Shown: piece after piece, positions 25,454 to 34,259 of the stretch | Numbering within the stretch: the stretch's first letter is position 1 | Layout: each line of letters starts with the position of its first letter | Assembly (NCBI GenBank): GCA_963718105.1 | Contig: OY970352.1 | Location: 4,216,001-4,280,000, forward strand | Direction: 5' to 3' | DNA: 64,000 nt | DNA from: DASYKT01 sp963718105 | GTDB taxonomy: Bacteria > Acidobacteriota > Blastocatellia > Pyrinomonadales > Pyrinomonadaceae | Notes under the pieces: model-generated | What the model saw: the letters and a program-made list of their open reading frames with translations, nothing else | Told to the model about the DNA's origin: nothing | Database searches by the model: none | Made by a program: the position numbers and the translations under genes

Positions 25454-26252
25454 TGTTTTTGTACTCCTTGTTCCTGAAGTTCCCATCGGTGTTTGTTTCA
25501 AAAACACCTCTTTCTTTTCGGACTGAAATTTTAATAAAGAACGACGCTAAAAGTCATAAAAGAACTTTTAAATCTTTATGAAATTTTCTTTGAAGTTTCG
25601 CGCGGGGTGGGCTGGGCCTTAATTTAAGTTTACGCGATCGACAAAAGGGCGCCTCGCTGCAACGCGTCTTTAAAATTAAGACTTTCCAACCTCACCGATT
25701 TCGCGCCAGCGTTTCATTTCACCAGGTGAGAAACACTGGTACTGAAACGTTTTTGAAACGCTGTTTTGGGAGTTTTGGGATTCAAAGAACGGCGGCCGAG
25801 CGGGGGCGGGAATCCCCGGCGACAAGAGAATATAGGAAGAAGCGCCGGCGGTGAAGAAAGGTTTTTGTCAGAGGAGTAATTTTCCTGTCATTTGAGGCAA
25901 AAAGAGGCCGTAACCACCAGGCCCAGGCTAAACACGTGAAGAGAGGTTTTCACCGCAAAAGTACGCCGCCATGCCGGGTGATCACCAATCCCCCAAAGTT
26001 TCACCTTTTCGGGAATCCGCCCCGCCTGCTGCCAACGCTGCCGCCTTTCAGCGGCCTACTCAAATCAAGACACTACCCAGCGGTGAAACAATTTTAACTG
26101 CGCCCCCGTATATTTAACCATTGGATCTTTCACCTAAGCGTTTTTGCTTATTCGACGCATAAGTACATCCTCGTCAGTTAAGATCTCATCCGCAATAACT
26201 CTTAAAGAAAGATTTTTCCCGGCAGATATTTTTGAACCAATGGAGATCTGCG
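25454..26252. other. Long intergenic region with five TTTCACC motifs
   Basis: About 800 bp with no convincing gene, upstream of the winged-helix regulator and of the subtilase. The heptamer TTTCACC occurs at 25717, 25948, 25999 and 26128, and in reverse (GGTGAAA) at 26082. The first lies in a near-palindrome TTTCACCAGGTGAGAAA. A GAAACG-rich patch (25742-25761) follows it. The motif may be an operator for the adjacent regulator. Confidence 0.5.
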
Positions 26253-26834
26253 ATGGATGAACAGGCAAGAAATTTATATCTGTTTGAAGATTTTACTTTG
26301 GATATTTCGCGGAAGTGTTTGTGGCGCACCGGCAGCCTGGTTTCGCTGACGCCCAAAGCGCTGGAAACTTTACTCGTCCTGGTAAAATACCGCGAGCGCG
26401 TAGTTGAAAAAGACACTTTGCTAAGCGAAGTGTGGGCCGACACTTTTGTAGAGGAAGCTACGCTGGCGCAAAACATTTCCACCTTGCGAAGAGTCCTCGG
26501 CACCAGCCCCGATAAAAAATTCATCGAAACTATCCCGCGCCGCGGCTACCGCTTTGTCATGGAAGTAAGAGAGATCGCCGCCCCCCTAGAAGCCGATGAA
26601 GCCGCTTTGGCAGAAAGCCCGGCAGAAATGTCGGCTGAAATCTCGGCGAAAAGATCCGAGAAAGAAAAAGTCTTTGCCGCCCGGCCTCTGCACCTCGCGG
26701 AAAACGAAGCGGATGACGTTTCTTTGCTCAGCGTGATCGTTCAGGCAAACGTTTCCGCTACCGGAAATTACGTCTTTTCCATCACCCGCCGCGGCAACGA
26801 TTGGGTCCTGCAAATGCGGCAGATCGAATATTAA
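26253..26834 (+). CDS. Winged-helix (OmpR/PhoB-type) transcriptional regulator
   Basis: 193 residues from ATG 26253 (GGAGA 8 nt upstream; a TTG at 26232 is a weaker start). Residues 8-103 are a Trans_reg_C domain: LYLFEDFTLDISRKCLWRTG, VSLTPKALETLLVLVKYRER, VVEKDTLLSEVWADTFVEEA, NISTLRRVLG and the wing FIETIPRRGYRFV. Instead of a receiver or the TPR/propeller domains often found on such proteins, only about 90 Ala/Glu-rich residues follow, ending in VFSITRRGNDWVLQMRQIEY. No transmembrane helix. Target genes unknown. Confidence 0.9.
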   Translation: MDEQARNLYLFEDFTLDISRKCLWRTGSLVSLTPKALETLLVLVKYRERVVEKDTLLSEVWADTFVEEATLAQNISTLRRVLGTSPDKKFIETIPRRGYRFVMEVREIAAPLEADEAALAESPAEMSAEISAKRSEKEKVFAARPLHLAENEADDVSLLSVIVQANVSATGNYVFSITRRGNDWVLQMRQIEY

Positions 26835-26855
26835 ATTTAAAGAAGGGCGTAATAA

Positions 26856-26931
26856 AACGGTTTAGAGTTCAAACTTTAGTTTGTCTTCCATCTTAGTGAT
26901 AAGACAAGCTGAAGCTTGAACTCTAAACCGC
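26856..26931. repeat. Convergent-gene hairpin repeat, copy 1
   Basis: Arms CGGTTTAGAGTTCAAACTTT(..)GTCTT and AAGAC(..)GCTTGAACTCTAAACCG around a 13-nt loop. The left arm carries AAACTTTAGTTT where the right arm's complement has AAGCTTCAGCTT, so the stem contains wobble pairs. Placed between the 3' ends of the regulator gene (+) and dnaN (-). Related copies at 37993 and 46811. Confidence 0.85.
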
Positions 26932-26986
26932 TTTGCTTTTTGTCCGCCCGGCCGCTTATCGCTCCCGGTTCTGACCAGCTAATTCA

Positions 26987-28177
26987 TCATATCCGCAGCG
27001 GCATCACCACATACTTGTAGTCGTAACCGGTTTCGCCGGCGATCTTCATTTGGGTCTGGCCGTTGGCGTCCTTAAATTCGAAAGAGATGCGGGCGCGGCC
27101 GTCTTTGACCATCACCTTGTCGCCGGCGGTTTCTTTGTCGCTTTCAGAGGGCGGTGTGGATGATTCGCCTTCACCGGTCGCAACGGAAAGAAATTCCTGC
27201 AGATAGCGGCTGTTAAACCCGATCTGCACTTCTTCGCCGCTGTAGTCGGCCGGGATGGTTTCGACCGCTTCGCCTTCTTCGGCGGTCTGGGCGCTAAGCT
27301 GTATCTCGTTTTCCTTGAAGGTTATACGGACGGCGCGGTTGCGGTCGTCAGCCATCAGCGAGACGCGCGCCAGGGCGTTTTTCATATCTTCGCAATCGAA
27401 AACCGTCGTTTTGTCGTTGCCTTTCGGAATGACCATTTCGTAATTCGGGAAAGTGCCGGACAATTTACGCGTTATCAGCAGACGGCCTTCCGCTTCGAAG
27501 TAAATATGGTTTTCGTCTTCGCCAAAGCTGATCGAGTTTTCCGGGTTACTGCTTATCCGGACCAGTTCGACCAAAGCTTTTTTCGGGATCAGGCAATCCA
27601 TCGTTCCTTCCGGTGCGGCTTCGCCCAGGTCGTTTTTCTCGATATAGGCCAGGCGGTGGCCGTCGGTGGTGATCATTTTCACCGAGCCTTCGCCGACGAT
27701 AAATTTCGCGCCTGAGAGCGTAAAGCGTGATTGCTCCTGCGTGATGGCAAAAGCCGTGTGGCCCACAAAATACTGCATTACTTTTGCCGGCAGTTTCATC
27801 GGAGCCGATTTAAAGCTCGGTACTTCGGGAAACTGGTCGCGGGCGACGCCGGCCAAACGGAAATTCGATTTCAAACAATCTACCTTGACCCAGTCGTTGT
27901 CTTCTTTTTTGAATTTGATATCGGCATCGGGCAGCAGCCTCACGATATCAAAAAGCTTGCGTGCCTGAATGCACATGGCGCCCGGGGTAGTGATCGCAGC
28001 TTCTGCTTCACAGCGAATAGTTACGTCCAGGTCGGTCCCGATGATCCGCAGGGTGTTTTCACCTACCGACTCGATCAGGATATTTGAAAGCACCGGAATA
28101 GTGTTTTTCTTTTCCACTATTCCCTGCACAAATCCGAGTTCTTCTTTTAAGACGCTTTGTTTGATGACGAATTCCAT
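26987..28177 (-). CDS. dnaN: DNA polymerase III beta subunit (sliding clamp)
   Basis: 396 residues. Opens MEFVIKQSVLKEELGFVQGI and shows IPVLSNILIE, TDLDVTIRC, TDGHRLAYIE and the C-terminal YKYVVMPLRI, all canonical. Dimer ring that tethers polymerase III and other enzymes to DNA. An acidic, Ser/Thr-rich insertion (ATGEGESSTPPSESDKETAG, about 330-349) lies in the third domain and lengthens the protein over the usual 366-378 residues. Same orientation as dnaA, 326 bp downstream of it. Confidence 0.98.
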   Translation of the reverse strand: MEFVIKQSVLKEELGFVQGIVEKKNTIPVLSNILIESVGENTLRIIGTDLDVTIRCEAEAAITTPGAMCIQARKLFDIVRLLPDADIKFKKEDNDWVKVDCLKSNFRLAGVARDQFPEVPSFKSAPMKLPAKVMQYFVGHTAFAITQEQSRFTLSGAKFIVGEGSVKMITTDGHRLAYIEKNDLGEAAPEGTMDCLIPKKALVELVRISSNPENSISFGEDENHIYFEAEGRLLITRKLSGTFPNYEMVIPKGNDKTTVFDCEDMKNALARVSLMADDRNRAVRITFKENEIQLSAQTAEEGEAVETIPADYSGEEVQIGFNSRYLQEFLSVATGEGESSTPPSESDKETAGDKVMVKDGRARISFEFKDANGQTQMKIAGETGYDYKYVVMPLRI

Positions 28178-28251
28178 TTTTATTTCTCCGCTTTTTTATT
28201 TAAAACTAATAATTAAAACCTTATTTATTGATAGTAGTCCTAGTAGTGCCT

Positions 28252-28491
28252 TGTGGAAATGTGGAAAAGCCGGCTCTTTACCGATATTTGTTGGCTCTTG
28301 GCACCATTTTTTGTCCACAGGCAACTGTGCAGCAGGCTATGAAATTGTTTGGCGGGTGTGGATTTCTATCCCATCCCGAAATTTTCCTCTTCCGTCCACA
28401 GGCTAAAAGAAAACTTCCCTGTGGATATGTGGAAAACCTGCTTTTTATTCAAATAACAACTGCTCGATAACCAAAAGGTGCCTGTGGATTT
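28252..28491. promoter_or_regulatory. DnaA-box cluster between dnaA and dnaN
   Basis: The 326-bp dnaA-dnaN gap holds at least six 9-mers within two mismatches of TTATCCACA: TGTGGAAAT (28252), TGTGGAAAA (28260), TTGTCCACA (28311), TGTGGATTT (28357), TGTGGATAT (28420), TGTGGAAAA (28428) and TGTGGATTT (28483). Both strands are represented. They may be one half of a bipartite origin or an autoregulatory array; the dnaN promoter should also lie here. Confidence 0.7.
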
Positions 28492-28503
28492 CTTATCCCC
28501 GAT

Positions 28504-29961
28504 TTATCCGCAAAGCGAATCGATCAGCTCGCTGACAATGCGGTGCAGGTCCTTGTCGGTCTTGAGCAAACCGCCGATCTTTTCGTACGAATGCATCACG
28601 GTCGTATGGTGTTTTCCGCCAAACTCCCGCCCGATCTCCGGAAAACTGTGTTTGGTCAGCCGCTTGCACAGATACATCGCCACCTGCCGCGGTACGGCGA
28701 TCTGGCGCGAATTATTTTTCTCTTTTAACTCTTCGACCGAGAGGTTGTAGCGCGAAGCCACCTGGCGGCCGATACGCTCCATTGTCAGGCTGCCCGAATC
28801 GTCGTTGTCGACGATGTTTCGCAGGGCGTCCTGCGCCAGCATTTTCGAGATAGGCATTCCGCGCAGCGAAGAGATAGCGATCAGCCGCACCAGCGAGCCT
28901 TCCAGTTCGCGAATGTTATTTTTAACCTTGCCGGCTATAAACAGCGCCACATCATCCGCTAAGACCACGCCATCCAGATCGGCCTTTCTTTTTAGAATGG
29001 CTATTTTTGTTTCCAGGTCCGGCGGCTCGATATCGGCAATCAATCCCCATTCAAAACGCGAATGCAGGCGTTCCTCGAGCGACGGTATCTCGCGCGGCGG
29101 GCAATCGGATGAGATCACGATCTGCTTCTGATCGTTATGCAGCGCGTTAAAAGTATGGAAAAACTCTTCCTGGGTGCGCTCCTTGCCGGCCATGAACTGC
29201 ACGTCATCTATCATCAGCACGTCGATCGATCGATACTTGTCGCGAAAGTTTTGCGTCTTGTCATAGCGGATCGCGTTGATCAGCTCGTTCATAAACTTTT
29301 CCGCCGACAGGTAGGCGACGCGCATATGCGGATTGCGCATCTTGATCGCGTGCCCGGCCGCGTGCATCAGATGTGTTTTACCAAGCCCCACACCGCCGTA
29401 GAGGTAAAGCGGGTTGTAAGTTTTCCCCGGGGCCTCAGCGATCGCCAGCGCCGCCGCGTGGCCAAATTCATTGCAAGAGCCGACCACAAAATTATCGAAA
29501 GAGTACTTTGGGTTGAGCGAGTTTTCTATCGGGTCGGGATCGCGGTAGCCCTTAGCTTTGGCTAGCGCAGGAGTTTCCTGCTGAGCGTTGTCACGCGAAG
29601 GAGACAGGTTTCTGGCCGCCGGCGTAAAAGTGTTTGAACTGGATTGGACCTCAAAAAAGAAATCCACATCGTCCTCGATCACACTGTCGTCGGCAACCTT
29701 TCCTTCTTCCACGTTCCACGATATTTGATACGAAGGCAATTCGATCTCATCCAGCGTTTTATCGATAAGATCATTGTAATAGGTATTGACCCAGTCGCAG
29801 GTGACCTGGCTGGCGCGCAGCCGCAGCACCCGTTCGTCATGGTCGCAGCCGTCAAAATGTATCGGGCGAAACCAGGCATCGAAGATTTGTTTGCTGATCT
29901 GCCGCTCTACGGATTGAAGAAAATTATTCCAGACAATATTATTGTCGGTAGCAAGGTTCAT
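28504..29961 (-). CDS. dnaA: Chromosomal replication initiator DnaA
   Basis: 485 residues with all four domains: I (NNFLQSVERQISKQIFDAWF), a Ser/Glu-rich linker II (90-150), AAA+ domain III with Walker A GGVGLGKTH at 189-197 and Walker B LMIDDVQF at 249-256, and domain IV with the DnaA signature FPEIGREFGGKHHTTVMHSY that reads DnaA boxes. Binds and opens the origin. Flanked on both sides by DnaA-box-like sequences. The usual neighbour rpmH is 25.7 kb away. Confidence 0.98.
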   Translation of the reverse strand: MNLATDNNIVWNNFLQSVERQISKQIFDAWFRPIHFDGCDHDERVLRLRASQVTCDWVNTYYNDLIDKTLDEIELPSYQISWNVEEGKVADDSVIEDDVDFFFEVQSSSNTFTPAARNLSPSRDNAQQETPALAKAKGYRDPDPIENSLNPKYSFDNFVVGSCNEFGHAAALAIAEAPGKTYNPLYLYGGVGLGKTHLMHAAGHAIKMRNPHMRVAYLSAEKFMNELINAIRYDKTQNFRDKYRSIDVLMIDDVQFMAGKERTQEEFFHTFNALHNDQKQIVISSDCPPREIPSLEERLHSRFEWGLIADIEPPDLETKIAILKRKADLDGVVLADDVALFIAGKVKNNIRELEGSLVRLIAISSLRGMPISKMLAQDALRNIVDNDDSGSLTMERIGRQVASRYNLSVEELKEKNNSRQIAVPRQVAMYLCKRLTKHSFPEIGREFGGKHHTTVMHSYEKIGGLLKTDKDLHRIVSELIDSLCG

Positions 29962-30350
29962 AGAAACAAAATTAAATTATAAATGCATTAAAAACTTAGA
30001 GGTTCCAGCGGCAGGATCTAAGTAAACTACGGTCGGGAAAAAACAAAACAGACCAAAAAGCAGGAAAAAGTGTTTAAGATTTCCACAGCATTTTCCACAG
30101 GTTTGTGGAAAAGCGCTTAAAACTTTAGGCGAAACATCAACTGTCTTATTTTTCAACTAGTTACAAGAACTGCCAGGCTCAGGAACGAAGCAGAGATTAA
30201 CAAGAAAATCCAAAAAGTGCAAGGGAAATCCACAGGATAAACTCACCGGAAAACCAGCTCAAAAGAGAAGCGCCTTTTTCCGTAACAACTTAGCACAAGA
30301 TTAAATTTGAAAAAAAATTAATAAAAATTTACGGCTCGAATTTTTCCATT
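29962..30350. other. oriC: Probable replication origin (oriC) upstream of dnaA
   Basis: A gene-free stretch directly upstream of dnaA. DnaA-box-like sites are ATTTCCACA (30079), the inverted pair TTTTCCACA-N4-TGTGGAAAA (30091-30112), and AAATCCACA (30226). A very AT-rich run (30300-30350, including AAAAAAATTAATAAAAATTT) could be the unwinding element. Together with the cluster between dnaA and dnaN this suggests a bipartite origin. The stretch to 30467 adds only a GC-rich palindrome (CCCCGGCTTTAAGCCCGGGG near 30413). Confidence 0.7.
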
Positions 30351-30467
30351 CGGTAAAAAAAAACTCCTGCTTAAACAAGGGCGCGCCACGGCATTTTTTT
30401 GCAACAAGATGACCCCGGCTTTAAGCCCGGGGCCACCACCAGTGCAAAAAATTTACGGCATCGGAGC

Positions 30468-32306
30468 TTATCTGACGTTGCCGTAAGATTGAGCTTTATC
30501 ATGCAGGCCGTCAAAATTGAAGTCCATCAGGATCAGGTTTCCACGACGGACCGCGATATTGTCCGTGCCGTTTCCATCCCAATCTCCAACCAAATATTGA
30601 CTCTCGCCGCTGCCGTTGCCATAGCTTTGAGCGATGTCATGGCGGCCGTCAAAGTTAGTGTCCATCAAGATCTGACTGCCGCGGCGGACGGCAATATTGT
30701 CTCTGCCGTCTCCGTCCCAGTCGCCCACGAGGTATTGGTCCTCGCTGTTACCGTTACCGTAAGATTGAGCGATGTCATGACGGCCGTTGAAGTTAGTGTC
30801 CATCAAGATCTGATTTCCCCGGCGGACCGCGATATTGTCTCTGCCGTCTCCGTCCCAGTCGCCGACGAGGTATTGGTCCTCGCCGCTGCCGTTTCCGTAG
30901 TTTTGGGCGATGTCATGGAGACCGTCGAAATTAGTGTCCATCAAGATCTGATTTCCGCGACGCACCGCGATATTATCTCTGCCGTCTCCATCCCAATCTC
31001 CGGCCAGATATTGGTTCTCGCCGCTGCCGTTTCCATAGCTTTGGGCCATTTCGTGCAAACCGGCAAAATTAAGATCCATTAAGATCTGATTTCCCCGGCG
31101 CACCGCAAGATTAGATTTTTTATCGCCGTCCCAATCTCCGGCCAAATATTGATCTTCCGGTCTCGGAAAGAGATTGAGCCTCAGATGCAGGCTTGGATGA
31201 GGGCGCGGCGTTGCGCCGGGTTCGCTAAGTAAAGGGCGACAGGCCGGGGCAAAATCCGGATCGAGCAGCACCCGTTTTTCCTCAGGCAGAAACGGGTAGT
31301 TGAAAACTTCTCCAAGATCCTCTTTCTTCTGCATGATAAGGCTTTTTGAGGTATCCAAAGTAAATCCCAAGCTGCTAAAACAAGGCTTTGCCTCCTCTGA
31401 ATGCCTTAACCCGAAGGCGTGCCCCAATTCATGAGAGAAAACATGTAATTTGGTTGACACCATTAAAGGGTCACGCAGGAACGTATCAACGGCCCCGTCA
31501 AAAAAAGATTTTCCGGGAATTTTTACAGTGTTCCAACCGCCTATGCCACTTTCATCGGCACCTTCAAAAACGGTAATGACCACATTCTCATTAACCAGAT
31601 ATCCAGTGCGGAACCGCTCCTTGATCAATTTGACATTGTTGTCCCCCTGGATGGCGGTGGCGGCATCTTCATCGATTTTGACAATGCTGACAAGCGGTTC
31701 TTCCAATTGAAAAGTAACGCCCAGCTGCTCGAAAAAATGCCGTTGTATATTATTTGCAATAGCTGTCAGTACCGTCTCCGCAAATGGTTTTGCCGTTTGC
31801 CCCTTCGGCACGACATAAACGATCTGAAGCCTGCGGGCCGGGGTGTGAGTTAAGAAGCACTGCTTGGCAACACCGGGCAGCGGATCTTTACCAATTTCCC
31901 CATTCCCGCATTTGATCCCATTAGTTGCGATCTTCTCCGTCCAGATACCGTTCGCCCCATATTTGACGGTGCGCTGGCCGGAAAACGCACAGACCCCGCC
32001 TTCATCGGCACATTTCGTCGGAACAAGCTTGCACGTTTTTACGATGCCCGGAGCCGGGTCTAAACCGAACGCCGCATTACTGCAGACAATTCCGCCTGTC
32101 ACCGTCCTCGATATTCGGTTAGCATCCGCACCGTAACTAACCTCGCTGGTGCCGTTAAATTGGCAGCGCTCGCCTTCTTTGGCGCATTCGACGGAATCCG
32201 GCGATGCCTGCGCGTTCAAATTCGCGTAAAGCAGCAGCATCACCAACAAAGAAAAAGCCAATTTGAAGGCGCTCAGCGATAAATTTTTCGTATTTAGTTT
32301 TTTCAT
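30468..32306 (-). CDS. Secreted matrixin-like zinc metalloprotease with FG-GAP-like repeats
   Basis: 612 residues from ATG 32306 (an upstream in-frame TTG is less likely). Signal peptide up to ANLNAQ (about 34). Two copies of a Cys-rich unit (41-93 CAKEGERCQFNGTSEVSYGA..; 99-150 CADEGGVCAFSGQRTVKYGA..) precede the catalytic domain. The extended zinc motif HELGHAFGLRH is at 292-302. From about 385 to the end, five 46-residue repeats carry DWDGDGRDNIAVRRGNQILM, a calcium-binding FG-GAP/VCBS pattern. Secreted or surface protease; substrate unknown. The first FG-GAP repeat is the most diverged. Confidence 0.92.
   Translation of the reverse strand: MKKLNTKNLSLSAFKLAFSLLVMLLLYANLNAQASPDSVECAKEGERCQFNGTSEVSYGADANRISRTVTGGIVCSNAAFGLDPAPGIVKTCKLVPTKCADEGGVCAFSGQRTVKYGANGIWTEKIATNGIKCGNGEIGKDPLPGVAKQCFLTHTPARRLQIVYVVPKGQTAKPFAETVLTAIANNIQRHFFEQLGVTFQLEEPLVSIVKIDEDAATAIQGDNNVKLIKERFRTGYLVNENVVITVFEGADESGIGGWNTVKIPGKSFFDGAVDTFLRDPLMVSTKLHVFSHELGHAFGLRHSEEAKPCFSSLGFTLDTSKSLIMQKKEDLGEVFNYPFLPEEKRVLLDPDFAPACRPLLSEPGATPRPHPSLHLRLNLFPRPEDQYLAGDWDGDKKSNLAVRRGNQILMDLNFAGLHEMAQSYGNGSGENQYLAGDWDGDGRDNIAVRRGNQILMDTNFDGLHDIAQNYGNGSGEDQYLVGDWDGDGRDNIAVRRGNQILMDTNFNGRHDIAQSYGNGNSEDQYLVGDWDGDGRDNIAVRRGSQILMDTNFDGRHDIAQSYGNGSGESQYLVGDWDGNGTDNIAVRRGNLILMDFNFDGLHDKAQSYGNVR
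30471..31154 (-). repeat. Five tandem 138-bp coding repeats
   Basis: The FG-GAP-like region of the metalloprotease is built of five exactly 46-codon units without indels. The three central units are nearly identical in protein (GDWDGDGRDNIAVRRG) and DNA, while the outer two are more diverged. This implies recent internal duplication or gene conversion, and a risk of copy-number change or misassembly. Confidence 0.9.
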
Positions 32307-32512
32307 GATTTTTACTTGCAAAATCGCTCTTATTTTTTTGAGCGATTCCCGGTTAATTTCCGCTCCTCGTATTTATTGGGGCTTTCTAAGCCTCTATAAA
32401 CAAGCGCGACATTTGGAGTAAAAACGTCTGAAAAAAGTTAAAAGGCGGTAAAATTCCGAAATTAAGGTCTTAAACGGTGTTTTCGTGCGAATTGAGATAA
32501 AATTATCTCTGA

Positions 32513-33637
32513 ATGAGCGATCGTATCCATGCACAGGGATTAAGCCGGGAGGAGCTCCAGGGGCTGGTGCGCGAGCTGGGCGAGCCAAAGTATCGCGGCG
32601 GCCAGATATTCTCCGCCTTACAAGAGCGGCGCGTGCAGGATCTAAGCGAGATCACCGATCTGCCTAAAGGCATGCGCGACAAGCTCTCGGAAAAGTTAAG
32701 CACAAAAAACCTTACGGTCGAGTCGCGCTATATCAGCGAAGACGGCACGCGGCGCTTTCTCATGAAAACCGCCGACAACTTTCCCGTCGAAACCGTTTTT
32801 ATCCCGACGGAAAACCGCGACACCATTTGTTTTTCCTCGCAATCGGGCTGCGCGCTGCAGTGCGATTTTTGTCTGACGGCAAAGCTCGGGTTGCTGCGCA
32901 ATCTGACCGCCGGCGAAATTGTCGAGCAAATAATAATTGTTTTAAACGATGTGTATGGCGCGGGCACCGAAACCCCGCACGGAACAAACCTGGTCGGAAT
33001 GGGCGCCGGCGAACCGTTCATGAATTTTGAAAACCTGCTTAAAGCTTTAAGCATTATGTCGGACAAAAAAGGTTTGCACATCGTGCCGAAACGCGTGACG
33101 GTTTCCACCGCCGGCATCGTTCCGAAAATTTACGAGCTGGCAAAAAAAGAACAGCGCCCGCACCTGGCGGTTTCACTCTCCGCGCCGGACGATGAGCTGC
33201 GCAGCAAGCTGATGCCGATCAATAAGCGCTGGAAGATCGCGGACCTGATGGAAGCCTGCCGCGAGTTTGAAAAAAGTCTGCGGCGCGGTGAAAAATTTAC
33301 TTTTGAATATGTGATGCTCGGCGGTATAAACGATACTGACGAACACGCGCGCCAGCTTGCCAATCTTCTCAACCGCCACGGGCTCGAGCGCGTGAAGGTA
33401 AATCTTATCCCGCACAATTCCGCCGCGCAGCTCGATTACAAACCGTCGACAGCCGAACAGGTCGCGCGTTTTAAAAACATTTTGGGATCCAAAGGCGTCT
33501 CGGCATACGTTCGTCAGCCGCGCGGCCGCGACATCTATGCCGCCTGCGGCCAGTTGGCCGCTAAAACCACGCCGAATGACATGGAGCGCGGGCATCCTTG
33601 CCCGCAAAGCTTGTCGATAGGCAAGCTAAATAAGTAA
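32513..33637 (+). CDS. rlmN: 23S rRNA/tRNA A2503/A37 C2-methyltransferase RlmN
   Basis: Radical SAM methyltransferase, 374 residues. The CxxxCxxC cluster motif is CALQCDFC in SQSGCALQCDFCLTAKLG, followed by GMGAGEPFMNFENLLKAL. The mechanistic cysteine is in YAACGQLAAK near the C-terminus. The last 18 residues (MERGHPCPQSLSIGKLNK) are encoded by the left arm of an inserted palindromic repeat, so the native stop has been replaced. Enzyme otherwise complete. Stand-alone transcription. Confidence 0.95.
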   Translation: MSDRIHAQGLSREELQGLVRELGEPKYRGGQIFSALQERRVQDLSEITDLPKGMRDKLSEKLSTKNLTVESRYISEDGTRRFLMKTADNFPVETVFIPTENRDTICFSSQSGCALQCDFCLTAKLGLLRNLTAGEIVEQIIIVLNDVYGAGTETPHGTNLVGMGAGEPFMNFENLLKALSIMSDKKGLHIVPKRVTVSTAGIVPKIYELAKKEQRPHLAVSLSAPDDELRSKLMPINKRWKIADLMEACREFEKSLRRGEKFTFEYVMLGGINDTDEHARQLANLLNRHGLERVKVNLIPHNSAAQLDYKPSTAEQVARFKNILGSKGVSAYVRQPRGRDIYAACGQLAAKTTPNDMERGHPCPQSLSIGKLNK

Positions 33638-33712
33638 GCCTTGTAGGTCGATATGATAAGCCGAACTCGAACGCGAAGCGTTCGTTGCGGGCAGGGATGC
33701 CCGCGCTCCATG
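33580..33712. repeat. 133-bp palindromic element fused to the rlmN 3' end
   Basis: CATGGAGCGCGGGCATCCTT at the left and the complementary AGGGATGCCCGCGCTCCATG at the right close a 28-bp stem. Inside lie smaller palindromes, GCTTGTCGATAGGCAAGC and AACGCGAAGCGTT. The left arm encodes the end of RlmN. The GGAGCGCxGGCATCC wording relates it to the arms of the 56480/63083 family. Confidence 0.85.
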
Positions 33713-33781
33713 TTTTAATTCCGGCAACCGTTTTATATAATCGCAGCAACAAAGATTAATAAACTTAAAGGGAAATCACAG

Positions 33782-34258
33782 ATGAACAAAAATCTCAGGG
33801 CATTTATTTTTACCGGCTTACTTTTGTTAGCAGGCTCCGCCGTGTCTGCTTCCGCGCAATCCATTAGCGTCAGCGGTTCGATCGGCAAAGGCACTGTCGC
33901 CCGCGGCGGCACCGCGCGCGCCACCGTGGTGATGAACATTCCCGGCGGGCTCCACGTAAATTCCAGCCGCCCCGGCAGCGAATACGCCATTCCGACCTCG
34001 GTCCGCGTCACCGTGACCGGCGGCAAAGCCGGCGCCGTGGCTTATCCCCGTGGAAAATCGCGGAATTTCAGTTTTTCCGATACCGCGCTCAATGTTTATG
34101 AAGGCCGCACCTCTTTCACCTTTAATGTGACCGTGCCGGCAAGTTTCAGCGGGAATACTCTGCGTGTGCGCGCGGTCGTGCGCTACCAGGCATGTACTAA
34201 CGAGGTCTGCTACCCGCCGACGAGTAAGACCGTTAATATGACCGCCAGGGTCAATTGA
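33782..34258 (+). CDS. Secreted DsbD-alpha-like (thiol:disulfide interchange N-terminal) protein
   Basis: 158 residues. Signal peptide MNKNLRAFIFTGLLLLAGSA..ASA. The rest is one immunoglobulin-like domain ending with YQACTNEVCYPPTSKTVNM, the conserved C-x4-C-YPP motif of the DsbD N-terminal domain, which passes electrons to periplasmic oxidoreductases. There is no DsbD transmembrane or thioredoxin part in the window, so it is a free-standing version. AAGGG precedes the ATG. Ends 1 nt from the convergent gene. Confidence 0.85.
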   Translation: MNKNLRAFIFTGLLLLAGSAVSASAQSISVSGSIGKGTVARGGTARATVVMNIPGGLHVNSSRPGSEYAIPTSVRVTVTGGKAGAVAYPRGKSRNFSFSDTALNVYEGRTSFTFNVTVPASFSGNTLRVRAVVRYQACTNEVCYPPTSKTVNMTARVN

Positions 34259-34259
34259 C

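Noticed and set aside
29962..30467. tRNA or other structured RNA gene upstream of dnaA
   Set aside because: No cloverleaf or TTCGA-type loop was found; AT-richness and DnaA-like boxes are better explained as origin.
30399..31082. 227-codon plus-strand frame with repeated VHQDL units
   Set aside because: It is the reverse reading of the 138-bp FG-GAP repeats; the minus-strand protein has signal peptide and catalytic domain, this one nothing.
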